The notes under the pieces: model-generated | What the model was told of the DNA's origin: nothing | The model's input: only the letters and a program-made list of their open reading frames with translations | Databases searched by the model: none | Origin: Hymenoscyphus infarciens | Lineage: Eukaryota > Ascomycota > Leotiomycetes > Helotiales > Helotiaceae | DNA: 64,000 nucleotides | Direction of reading: 5' to 3' | Assembly (NCBI GenBank): GCA_001414345.1 | Contig: LLCB01000017.1 | Span: forward strand, 62,001 to 126,000 | Translations under genes and position numbers: made by a program | In this document: piece after piece, positions 24,063 to 33,914 of the stretch | Layout of the letters: every line of letters begins with the position of its first letter | How positions within the stretch are numbered: position 1 is the first letter of the stretch

Positions 24063-24261
24063 TATTATATTCTATTAATTAAATTATAAATTTATTAAAA
24101 TATTAGTTAATAAACTTCTTAATATCTTCTAATAAACTTTCTTTTTTTAATAGCTAACTTTTTATTCTACGAGTATAAGAAATTAGACGAGATCCTATAA
24201 CCCTTAGTAGAGCTGAATTCTTACGCTAGTTTTAGCCCTCGTATAGGCTAGAGTTTAGTAA
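24045..24261 (-). repeat. Right inverted arm of the outer TIR element
   Basis: Reverse complement of the left arm beginning at 19171, with transition-type mismatches. Confidence 0.6.
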
Positions 24262-24414
24262 AATCCGCATATCTATAGTATATATAAGAGCAACTTTCCT
24301 AGGTGTCTAGGTGTAGTACTTCAATTCATTTTAGTCGGTCTCTTGGAAACGTTTTCTTAAACATCGCAACCTCCTATGGCCCTCATACTTTCTTCGCAAG
24401 AGCAAAAAAGGAAC

Positions 24415-24419
24415 AAAAA
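24415..24419 (-). terminator. Pol III T-run terminator of 5S rRNA
   Basis: A run of A on the plus strand (T on the transcribed strand) follows the 3' end of the 5S gene directly. Confidence 0.7.
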
Positions 24420-24538
24420 ACATACAACAGCAGGTATTCGCTGGTGGTCACCCACCCAACTACTAATCTGCCGATCTGAGGCTTATGTATGGCAGAGCGG
24501 ACGGGATGCCCAGTTCTCCTCAGTCTGTGGTCGTATGT
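24420..24538 (-). rRNA. 5S ribosomal RNA
   Basis: 119 nt on the minus strand, starting ACATACGACC and ending TGTTGTATGT so that the ends pair in helix I. The internal blocks CATCCCGTCCGCTCTGCC and GGGTGGGTGACCACCAGCGA are the conserved fungal 5S loop and helix sequences that also form the TFIIIA/Pol III internal promoter. It lies about 160 bp from the outer TIR element. Filamentous ascomycetes keep 5S genes dispersed, so a lone copy is normal. Confidence 0.95.
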
Positions 24539-26018
24539 GCTAGTTTGAGTGAAAATATGCTACAAGAATAGAGCTGCTTCCAGCTACACACATCCAAAAT
24601 CCCCTTTTTTTGCAGGTAATATAAGAAAGCCTAGAATTATGTTATATTTTTATGTTTAAAAGAATCTAGAATTCAGGTTCAAGTTCTTCCATAAGAAATA
24701 AATCCAGAATATCTACAGTAGTAAGTAGTGAGAGAGAGTTTGTGTGTGTCGGTACAAAGAGTCTGGAAACGAGCTGGTGAGTTTGGGACTTCAGGCTCTA
24801 CCCCTCTATCATCAAGATAACTATCTCTCTCACTATACCATTGATTCCGGATTCCGAATTTTTAGTTACCAAGTCCTAGTCATTCCCTCTCGCTAACTTC
24901 ACAACTTTTGTATTTTCCTTCTACCTCTAATATAAAATTTCAACAAAACATATCTTTCCTTATAACCTTTTACCCCCCCCCTCTCCACTACCTCCTCCTT
25001 ATGGCTAATATAAATCATAAAGTAAAACAAACCCTCATCCTCTTTAAATTTAACTGCGGCTAGTACCTCCCTCCTTACCTCAGATATCCACCAAATACTT
25101 AAATAAGACATCAGATTTAAACACCCCCTAAATATAATTATCGACGAGATCATCGACTTATACAACGACCTAGGTACTCTCCTCTAAAGCTTAAACCAAT
25201 AATGTCCAATTTGTAGCAAACTCTTAACTCTCACCGATATCTCTTAAAGATACCTAAACCCATATAATGTTTTAAAACTACGAATTAAATTCAAGGTTGT
25301 TAGTTTTTATAGGGATAGTAAGTATATAATAGAGATTAAGAGGGAAATCTATAAGGAGGAGTTAAGGGAGGAACATTAAGCTACTTATTAGTAAAGGGGA
25401 GATTAGAAGGCGGGGAAGTGTTAGGTATACGAAAAGGTTAAGGGAACGAAATCTTATAATAAATATAAAGTTATAGCTTATTATAGGAAGTAATATTAGA
25501 AGGAAGATTAGAAAGTGTATAAGAAGGTTTATACGAAATTAGCCTAGGACAAGGCTATGACCAAAGGGGAGTCGACTAGTGTAAAGGAGGAAAGGATATA
25601 TACGAGGATAGTATATAAGAGAAGTGCTTAGGCGTATAGGACTTACCTAAGAGATTTTATAAAAAAAAGTACCTAAAAACATTAAAGCGTCCGTTTTCTT
25701 AAACTTAAGTATCTCGCGAGAAATTGTCTAAGGATTAGCTCTCTAAACCCTCTCAGCCAGTTGCCAACTCCTTTCGCAAGTCCAGAACAACCTCTCAAGT
25801 AGCACTCCAAGTGTTTGCAAGTTCCGTATACCTCCTCGACTCTTGAAGTGGAACTGGGGTCAACACCTCTGAATTTATACACCACCTTAGTCCAAAAAAT
25901 TCACAGCGACAAATTCAATCACTCAAACCCGGCCTTCAATAAAAGGAGTTCTATGCGCATTATTCATAACCCCCACCCAAAACTCCCTCCCCATCCCATC
26001 CCACTCCATCGACCCAAT
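24539..26018. other. Intergenic, partly RIP-degraded
   Basis: Ordinary to AT-rich sequence downstream of the 5S gene. 25200-25680 is purine-rich and carries a degenerate coding frame listed separately. No intact gene. Confidence 0.5.
25340..25679 (+). pseudogene. RIP-mutated remnant of an unidentified lysine-rich coding sequence
   Basis: One plus-strand frame reads as a Lys/Tyr/Arg/Glu-rich protein over at least 250 bp around 25425-25675, broken only by TAG/TAA codons that fit CAG/CAA (Gln) after C-to-T change. Codon use and spacing look like a decayed element-encoded protein. Family not recognised. Confidence 0.45.
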
Positions 26019-27208
26019 CTAATGACCCCCTGTAGTAGGCAATCCCAACGCAACCTTAAAACTGTCATAAATCAACCACTGGAACGCCGTCAACGTACCA
26101 ATCATCAAAATCCTAGTCGGCAGTCCATTCCAAAGCCCCTTAAACCCAATGTTTCCATAAATCCTCTGCATCGCCTGACCGGCTCCCTCTCCCGCCTTTC
26201 TATCCGAGTTCAATTTGGAGACCATAACATCAGCCGGATGGGAAACGGTCGCACAACCAACACCAGCGATATAACCACCAAGGAAGGAGACTCCGGTTTG
26301 TTGGAGGGAGTTGTAGTGCGATTTGGAGTGGCCGAGGTAGGTGTAGATTGCATTGACGGTTTCTTCGAAGAAAGCGAATTTACACATTGTGTAGGGGATT
26401 TGGCGGCCCCAGAGGGGGTAGAGACCTTTGTATAGACTGGAAGTGTTAGTATGGGTCTCGAGACTTTTGGATTTGGGGAGAATCTACCCGGCGTAACCTT
26501 CTTGCTTTACGACTTTACTTAGTCCTTCCCTCATGGTTTGCGCGAATGGTGGGACGGTAGTCTGCATTCTGACCTTGACGGCTTCGAATGGACATAACCT
26601 AGAACATATTAGCACGATTCCTATTTCTCTCGTCCCCTCTTCTCCCACCATGGACCCCTCTGTCATTTCCTTCTACCATCTCCCTGCTTCCACACTCCCC
26701 CAAAGACCATCATAAAAGAAGAAAAAACTCACGCAACATCAGCAATAAACTCCGCACTAGCACTCGCCCCCAAAAACACAATCGTCTTATTGACCCCCGG
26801 AAACCACTTATCTCCATAAAGATTCTTAAACACCTCATAGAACCCATACTTCCCTCCTCCCTGCAAACTGTACCCCACAAACGTCGGGGACCAACCGAAG
26901 AAGACGCCTCGCACACCTTCAGCTCGGAAGATGGTTCGCCAGGCTGAGATATTCGATTTGTACAAAGTGGTGTCTACTTGTCGCCGGGTTTTGACGAGGT
27001 CGAGAGGTGTTACTGCTGTGTGTGTTGGGCCGCAGGCTGGGAAAGGTGGTTAGGCGGGTGTTGTTAAGGTTATAAGAGGGAAGAAGAGAGGCAGAGAGCC
27101 GGAGAGAGACAACCTACCAATTATTCCACCAAGCATGCAAGCCCCAAAGTATTTCCCACTATAAAGCTCAATCTTTGGTTTCGGCAGGACATTTTCGATT
27201 TTCGACAT
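26019..27208 (-). CDS. MIR1: Mitochondrial phosphate carrier
   Basis: Four exons, complement of 26019-26436, 26488-26598, 26733-27036 and 27118-27208. The introns are 51, 134 and 81 bp and the product is 307 residues, the usual carrier length. It imports inorganic phosphate with a proton across the inner mitochondrial membrane. Three mitochondrial-carrier repeats are visible by their signatures: 'TPLDLVK' in repeat 1, directly after the diagnostic 'CGPTH'; 'CPFEAVKVR' in repeat 2; and 'HPADVMV' in repeat 3. '[20 protein letters not shown]' is typical of the phosphate carrier subfamily. All three splice joins restore conserved family sequence. There is no cleavable presequence, as usual in fungi. 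Expected to be a constitutive housekeeping gene. Confidence 0.95.
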
Positions 27209-28069
27209 CTTGACTGCTCAATTGCTCGTCGTCTTGGTTCTGTTATCCCTGCTGTCCCTTGGTGTTGACGTCGTGGTGGTTGAAGCTCTTATCGGGAGTC
27301 TTTGGAGTGACGCGATAAGCAATCCCGATCGTCTCAGGAAGCAATTGAATTGAAAGTAGAGTGGAGAGTTGAAAATCAATTGACTTGAAATAAAGAAGAG
27401 GAAGAGAAGAAGAAGAAGAAGAAACAGCCGAAAATAAATAACAGACAGAGCAGGTACGACTGCGAAATAAGTCCGCAAAATCGTAGCTGCCGTACTTCCC
27501 GGTTATGTTACTTGTATCAGCTTCAGGGGTAGCTTTGCCCTACGTCATTGATTGGCCCCTTCAAGGAAAAGAAAATGGGCAACGCTGACTAGACCAGTTG
27601 CATCTGTAATTCAGCGAGAAGAGAAGATCAAAAGAGAGATATTCTCGCTCCAACATTTTCGGATAAGACTTCAATTATTCATAACCTTCAACCTGGAGAG
27701 AAGAGTGTTTTGATATGTCGCATGACCACCCCGCACTTACGAGCTTGGCTCTCCACGTACGTGGTACTCGTCTAGCGGCAGATCTCGACCGCAAAATCCC
27801 TCTGCAGTCCTATGTAGCACCAAAGGAACACGGAGATTTCTCAAGCACGTCTCACGAGGTAGATGACTACAAACCTCAAATCATAATTCATAAAGTTGAG
27901 ATTTCAATAATGACAGCAAAGCCATCTAGTCATATCCACGACTATTGGTGCCATATCCCGGCGCTTTCAGTTCCCATTCCATATGCCCACCCAAAGCTAT
28001 AACCCGTAGCTGTATCAGTATTCCATGCTCCATGCAATTGCAATACATGATTCCGAACTCCAAAACGCC
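27209..28069. other. Intergenic between phosphate carrier and DJ-1 gene
   Basis: Promoter side of the phosphate carrier with a GAAGAA-type microsatellite near 27398-27425. A 95-codon plus-strand frame at 27715-28002 has no recognisable features and runs into the 3' end of the DJ-1 gene; I do not count it as a gene. Confidence 0.5.
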
Positions 28070-29095
28070 CTAAATATCAATTCCATCGACAACAATGCCC
28101 TTGGTCCAGGTATACTGCATGAGGCGAGCAGCTTCATTGGCCGCCTCCTCATTAACCATAATACTAACCAGGTACAGACTAGCATCGATACCAGCGGTAA
28201 CTCCACCACTGGTAATAACTCTCAATCCCCCAAGTCGAAGAGAAGCTCGACGAGCATTACTCTCACGACGGGTGTTGCTCTCCTTCCATGCGTTGCTGCC
28301 CTTGCGCTTCATTGGAGGTGGCTTGGCATCAGACTTGCGTCGAACGTACGGGGTCTGAGCCTCATCCTCAAGATCGAAACGCAAGTTGTTGACGACATAT
28401 CTCTCCTCGACAACATCACATCTCTCCGCCAAGTCTCGTTGTGCCACCTCCGAACAAATCTTCTCGAACTTGGCGTAGTAATCGGGGTGTGTGGTGGCAG
28501 ACAATCCACTGAGGATGCCTTGTTGTGCGAGGAAGAGGGCTCCGGTGCAGACGGAGAGGAGGGTTCGTTCCTTCTTGGGATCCTTCTTTTGAAGGTCCGA
28601 GTATGCTCGAATGAGTCCCAGAGGCTCGCCCTTGGATTTGAGGATCTCTTCAACACCACCACCCGGGATGATGAGAACGTCGAATTCGGCGAGACAGGTA
28701 TAAGCTTCCTTGAAGTTCATGTGGGCACGAATGCCAGCTCCTTGGCCGGTGACAATGAACTCTTCTTCAGCGGCAAAGGCAATCTTGAAGGCTTTGGTGG
28801 CTGTGGGAAGACTCTTCGTCAGCTTGGAGGAAGCAAAACAGCAAACAGCAAACAGCAAACAACAAAGAAGTGTGGGATTGTGTAGATGTTAGATGAAGGG
28901 ATATAGGAGACGGTGGCATTGCATTGAATTGTGCCTTGGAGCAATGCAATGGATCGATCGATACTAACCATCGTCATTCTTGTCATGTTTGGCATGGCTG
29001 AGAGCTTCAAGAGGTCCAGCATAGTCAAGAGTGTCCATGCCGGGGTGGAGTGCGATTAACACCTTGATGATTGGGAGGGAGTCTGTTGCGGCCAT
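28070..29095 (-). CDS. DJ-1/PfpI-family protein (class I glutamine amidotransferase-like)
   Basis: Two exons, complement of 28070-28800 and 28969-29095, with a 168-bp intron, giving 285 residues. The fold is that of the ThiJ/PfpI group, whose members act as isonitrile hydratases, glyoxalases or chaperones. Visible are an N-terminal 'HPGMDTLDYAGPLEALS' (18-33), 'LIIPGGG' (85-91), the nucleophile elbow with Cys127 in 'SVCTGA', and 'VITSGGVTAGID' (237-248). The order resembles isonitrile-hydratase-like members. Residues about 183-234 form an unusual basic Ser/Arg insert with repeated R-R-x-S motifs, absent from typical 190-230-residue members. The intron contains a CAGCAAA microsatellite. Substrate unknown. 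Confidence 0.88.
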
Positions 29096-29921
29096 GATTG
29101 CGACTGAAGAGATGGAATGATAACAAGTAGTAGAGAGAGGTCAGAATCAGAGGTAGAGTTCAGAGGAGTTCTGGATGGATTTTGATTGATTTCTTTGGAG
29201 GTTTGCTTGTTTGGAAAAGAGGAGGTGCGCCATCGAAAGGTTGTACCTCTCCATGGATGGTCAGATTGCTCACGTGTTGCTCCTTCCCCGCATTCCTGTT
29301 GCAGTTGCAGTTGCAGGGATAAGAAAAGCGGAGCCAGGGTAGCTTGGAGCTAACCCGAAGTGGACCTTAGTGCAGAATAGCGGGCCCGGAAGCTGCCGAT
29401 GATGTCGGCCCGACACAATGAAGCCATATCAGATAATAAATCGTACGAAGTCTTTAGAAGTACAATATCAAATGAAAGTCACCTTAGTAGAAATCATCTG
29501 CCTTTTTAACCTGTATCAAACTGCTGTTGCTAAAACTACTAAAAAAATGTGCTCAAAATTACCTCTCGGTAGCTAGATTAAATAGATATAAAAGAATTAT
29601 CTCTTTATAAACAAAGTTAATCTTAAAAGTGTCTAGGTAAAAACCACTCAGGGAATACGAGGAGTCTTATCAAAGAAGCAAATGATATACTAGAAGCGTT
29701 TTTATATATAGTTTTCGTTCTTATTTATTAGTAAGTTCTAAGAGCCTATTTAGCTAGTATCTTAATAGAATTATTTAGAATATATACTACTAAAAAAGTA
29801 ATAAAATAAGATCGAATAACTTAATATATTTAACACTTTTAGATATACTAAATCGTTTAGCCTATATATCTAAAAAAAAAAAAGTATAGTATCTTCTAAA
29901 ATATATACTTTAAAAAGATAG

Positions 29922-30218
29922 TATAATAGCACGAAATATATACTACTAGAGAAGAGATATATAGGAGTACGTTCGAGACAGAATAACGTATATAAATACT
30001 AGGCTCTAATATAGAAGAAAAGAAAAAACTATCTCTCTCTAACTCTAGGAGTAGGCTACTATATATAAGAGGTTTAGATAGTATAAAAAGAGTCTAAAAC
30101 TAACTAATATTATACGTCGCCTATATAACCTTCCTAAAACAGATAATATAAGACAATAACTACTAAAACCTTATATATAGCAGGTACTTCTAGCTATTAA
30201 GAATAGTATACTATTATA
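29922..30218 (-). repeat. Solo LTR of the same gypsy family
   Basis: 297 bp in reverse orientation, from TATAATAGCA to TACTATTATA. It is flanked on both sides by the 5-bp duplication GATAG (29917-29921 and 30219-30223). It is about 85 bp shorter than the LTRs of element 1, so it carries an internal deletion. A solo LTR usually arises by recombination between the two LTRs of a full element. Confidence 0.88.
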
Positions 30219-30563
30219 GATAGATACTACTAAAATAAGATAATTATATAATTATTATCTAAAGAACGATAATTGAAATATATCCTCGTATATATTTTAT
30301 TACTACTACTTAGACTACTACTTTTAGCACTATCTAAGATATATACTAAAGAAGCTAAACAATTACTAGTGTTTTAGGTTTCTTTACCTAATCTATTATC
30401 CTATTCTACCTCGACGCTTCTTCTCTCTTCTATCTCTATTTTAAAGCTATTCTACCTTCTTCTATTCTTAAATTCTAGCTTTCCTAGCTACTTCTATCTT
30501 ATAGTACTTACTTGCTTTTCCTTACTAAACAGAGAGGCTAGGATAGAAAGAGTTAAGCTAGTT

Positions 30564-30713
30564 AATTTCGCTTAAAGCCTAGAAAGCGAGTAGAAAAGAG
30601 AGTCTAGGTCGCAAATTTCGCTTAATATCTAGAAAGCGGGTAGAAAAGAGAGTCTAGGTTACTAATTTCGCTTAATATCTAGAAGACGAGTAGAAAAGAG
30701 AGTCTAGGTTCTA
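30564..30713. repeat. Three tandem 50-bp units
   Basis: AATTTCGCTTAA or AATTTCGCTTAATAT begins at exactly 30564, 30614 and 30664. The three units match at most positions, including a shared GTAGAAAAGAGAGTCTAGGT. Confidence 0.85.
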
Positions 30714-31585
30714 ATTAGAGAGTTACCTTTCTAATCCTACTCTAGCCTAGCCTCCTTTTTTTATCTACCTAGCTACTTCTCTTCTATTTTTAGAAATTTC
30801 CTAGCTACTTCTATCCTAGTTAGAGTACCTATTCTATTAAACTTAGCCTAGCCTTAATTCTAATCTAGCCTCGCCTCTTCTATTCTTACTTAGATAAGTA
30901 GCTTATTCTATTCTAAGTACTAGGCTAACTAAGGCAGGGAAAGCTAAAACACTAATAATCACTGCTTATATTATTTAAATAATTAGATAATAACTAAATA
31001 TATACTAAACCACTTTAGAAAGGTCTCGGTATATTTAATAGATTATTTAATACTATCTTAGAGCTAGCTAAATAGGCTCTAAGATAGAACTTAAGTAGAT
31101 TATTAGATATAGAATAGAGATATAACCGAGATAGAGTAAATTCATTTTAAGTAGCTAACTTCTAGTTCAGAGTCTAAATTCATATTAAGAGTTCTTTCTA
31201 AATAGTAGAAAGTTGAGAGAGAAATCAAGTGAAAAATAAGCGAGCTAGAAGCTATTTCAGGTCTATAGAAGGTGTAACAGAAGCGCTTTCACCTAGGCCT
31301 TGTGAGTACCAAGGCCTTACTACAAGGCAAGTGTGCCCTGTCTTTTTCCCTTACAGAAAAAAACTGTGTATCAGAGCATATTATGCCGATTAGAGATGAG
31401 ATTCGAGAAGTGTAATTGAATATCATTGAAGTTGAGAAGCGAAGGGAAAGTCTAATCAATCAACTCATAGGTGGAATGAAGATGAAGTAGGATGAGAGAG
31501 AAATGCCCCATCCCAGGCATCCTCACAAATCCTCCCTAGGCTCATAATCATAACCACCCAAACCCTAACCCTCATTGGCCCGGCG

Positions 31586-31987
31586 TCAAGAGTGGGAGGA
31601 GGAAGATATACCCTCAAAGTAGGGTCCTTTTATAGGGTCCATCTTGCAACGTCTCGTGCGCGAACCCGCAACGACGGTGCATTTTGGGGGTTTGCAACAG
31701 GGAGCGATACCGCATCCGCCCGGGTTATAGATCAGTATGGTTTTAACTCGAGGATGAAAAGGGAAGTTTACTAACTTCCTTGTGGCAGTTGCCTGCGACG
31801 AAGAGTTCTGATGGGTCCTAGGTTATGGTAAGTTTGATATCTTTTTCTTTCGAGTCTGGTTACAGGTGGAGGATTGTGGGTTTACGCTGTATTGGCTATG
31901 GATGTTGATTGAGGGATTGGGGAGAGCTGCTGCATTGGCTGCGAGGAAAGCTGTAGCGGCGAGTATGAGGGGCTGAGTGAGACGCAT
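31586..31987 (-). CDS. Candidate small secreted Cys-containing protein
   Basis: Tentative two-exon model, complement of 31586-31792 and 31886-31987, with a 93-bp intron (donor GTAAAC), giving 102 residues. The first exon encodes a clear signal peptide (about 1-22, 'LILAATAFLAANAAA'). The second exon adds a Cys cluster with Gly-Gly-Cys-Gly, Pro-Cys-Cys-Lys, Lys-Cys and Arg-Arg-Cys-Lys. An alternative is a 54-residue unspliced product ending at 31823. Small secreted proteins next to repeat islands are often effector-like, but no family is recognised and expression is unproven. Confidence 0.35.
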
Positions 31988-32293
31988 TTTGTTTGTGGAA
32001 TGAAGTTTTAAAAAAGTTTTTTTAGGCTGTGGATCTGGTGATATATTGGTCATGGGTTAGGTGATTTTATAGTTCAATAAATTGAGTGGCACTGCCATGT
32101 TATTGACTCTGATATGCTCGAGTATCTCAGTAGATCATTACATTGTTGAAGAGTACTGATTCAGATATTATGTTGTATGAATATACATGTATTTTTCTTC
32201 TCGTGGGCATTATGTACTTAAGCACAAGTCGGGAAGTTAATCATGTACTACACCCGCCGTATCACGTAAGGTAGTCTAAGGAGCATTAAATCA

Positions 32294-33232
32294 TTACCAC
32301 AGAGACACAAACTCGCTCGCCCCATACATCTCACTTTCTGTTTCCGTTTCCGTTGCCCACTCAGAGTCTTCCCCTCCCCTAGCTCCCCGCCGACTAAGCT
32401 TCCACCCTCTCTTCCGACCAACCTCTTTCTCATGCATTTCACTGGCGTGTTTCCAACTCAAACATGCCTCCCCCTCAACATGTCGATGAAAGTAACAGCC
32501 CCACCCCTGTATAGGATTTTGACGTGCCTCCCTCCCCCTAACCAATCCCACAACATCCCTACACAACTCCCCATTCTGCCCCATGAGTTCAGCAATCTTG
32601 TCATCTGACAAGTCTTTTCCTTCTTCTCGGCCTGACATGGAGTAAGCGAGGGTATGCGAGACGTATTTTCTCATTGGTGAGTTTGGAGGACATTCTTCGT
32701 ATGCTTGAAGGTAGTAAGATTCTGGGAGGGGCTGGGAGTTGGTGGATTGCCAGGAGCGGTAGTGGTCCATTGTTAGGTTCATGAGGGGGAAGAGACAGTA
32801 TTTTTCAGCTAGAATGTAGAGGGCGAGGGGATTGTATGTTTGGTTTGGAGCGTGGGCGGTGGGATCTTGGAGGGAGGGGAGGGTGTTGGTGTATATCCAG
32901 CCTGTTTTCAATGGGTTAGCACTGGAGGTTTGTACTAGCTTGAGGAGAGTTGAATGCCACATACCCAAAAGCAAATCTACAGCATCAGGATCCTCCAAAA
33001 GCACCGCTTCTCCTTCGATCCCTTCCTTGAATGTACTCCTAAACATGTTCTTGAAGTACTCGACGCGATGACACAAGAGGTCTTTGTGGACGTGATAAGT
33101 GACCTTCTCAACTCCTAATCCCACATGAAGATCTACCATTTCTTTGCCTAGAAGTCTGCTCTTTGATTAATTTTATGTGCATAACAGTGAGAGGCTGGGG
33201 TGTGTCTTACGTGCGAAAGTCGGAGGCAACAT
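32294..33232 (-). CDS. BTB/POZ domain protein 1
   Basis: Three exons, complement of 32294-32901, 32965-33147 and 33211-33232. Both introns are 63 bp and the product is 270 residues. The second intron is a multiple of three without a stop, so the frame also reads through it. The tiny first exon (MLPPTFAR...) was chosen because it alone joins in phase to 'KEMVDLHVG'. The BTB fold runs from about 10 to 110: 'VHKDLLCHRVEYFKNMF' near the start, acidic 'LLEDPDAVDLLL', then 'YNPLALYILAEKY'. The C-terminal tail is basic and Glu/Thr-rich. BTB proteins of this fungal type dimerise or act as cullin-3 adaptors; the target is unknown. It is the first of a three-member cluster. Confidence 0.85.
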
Positions 33233-33914
33233 GTGCCGTAGGTTGATCCTTTGCAGTAGCAGGGCTGAACCATTTTGTCGGTGCGGCTTTGCCTTTGCCT
33301 CTGTTGGGAAAGGAAAACATTAGGCGGAACGGCTTCATGTTTTTGTTGTTATGTGTCGTGATTTGGTTCTTGAAAGGTGATTTTTGATTACGACGATCCT
33401 GGAAAATTGATGTTGGAAGAGCACGTCTCTTAAAGGGTGAATAAATTTGTAATAGTACTTACTACTTGCATCAGATCACAAAGTTCTATTCACTATCTCT
33501 CTGCCTAAGTGAAGGAAATAACAGAATTGAATGTAGTGTGGCTAATTTTGGTGACAACACTCTGGAGGCAAGTCAGAACCACCTTGGTCATTTCAAACAA
33601 TACACAAAGAAAATATACTTGTTTATTCTTATGTTCAAGATATACTATAGGCATTGGAGATGGCAGTAACTACAGAGATGACAACCGCAAAAATAATTTA
33701 AAATAAGAGAAGATGTGAAAGACATAATAAAGCACCTGAGGAAGTTTAATTTGATTGCGTGTAGAGGGGGCCTAAAGACTCCTGCACACTCATGCAAATT
33801 GAATAGATTCAAAGTAGGTCACGACTTGAAAGTGGAGCTTTTTGATATTTTCTTAGTAGAACAAAGACAGGGCCTCAAGTATGATAGAATGGCTAGGTCA
33901 GCTTATAGGGCAGG
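33233..33914. other. Intergenic between two BTB genes
   Basis: Moderately AT-rich, no gene seen; 5' flank of BTB gene 1 and 3' flank of BTB gene 2. Confidence 0.45.

Larger units (their letters stand above)
19171..24261. mobile_element. Outer TIR element hosting nested LTR elements
   Basis: The sequence from 19171 inward and the reverse complement of the sequence from 24261 inward match over roughly 200 bp. They differ almost only by C/T and G/A transitions; a shared core is GTAAGAATTCAGC (19207-19219 against its complement near 24210-24223). The left arm carries a second, tandem copy of the terminal block (about 19288-19390). Removing the inserts leaves an element of about 0.95 kb without detectable coding sequence, so it looks like a non-autonomous DNA transposon. 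The exact termini and any target duplication are not resolvable because of RIP. Confidence 0.65.
29096..31585. other. Intergenic with RIP island 3
   Basis: 29096-29450 is ordinary promoter DNA of the DJ-1 gene. About 29500-31260 is AT-rich and RIP-like, holding a solo LTR and a 50-bp triplication listed separately. 31260-31585 returns to normal composition. No intact gene found. Confidence 0.55.

Noticed and set aside
27715..28002. 95-codon plus-strand frame beginning MSHDHPALTSL
   Set aside because: No recognisable features; it lies at the 3' end of the DJ-1 gene and is most likely noncoding.
30541..30720. 50-bp periodic repeats as a CRISPR-like array
   Set aside because: The units are contiguous with no unique spacers, in a eukaryotic genome; this is a plain tandem repeat.
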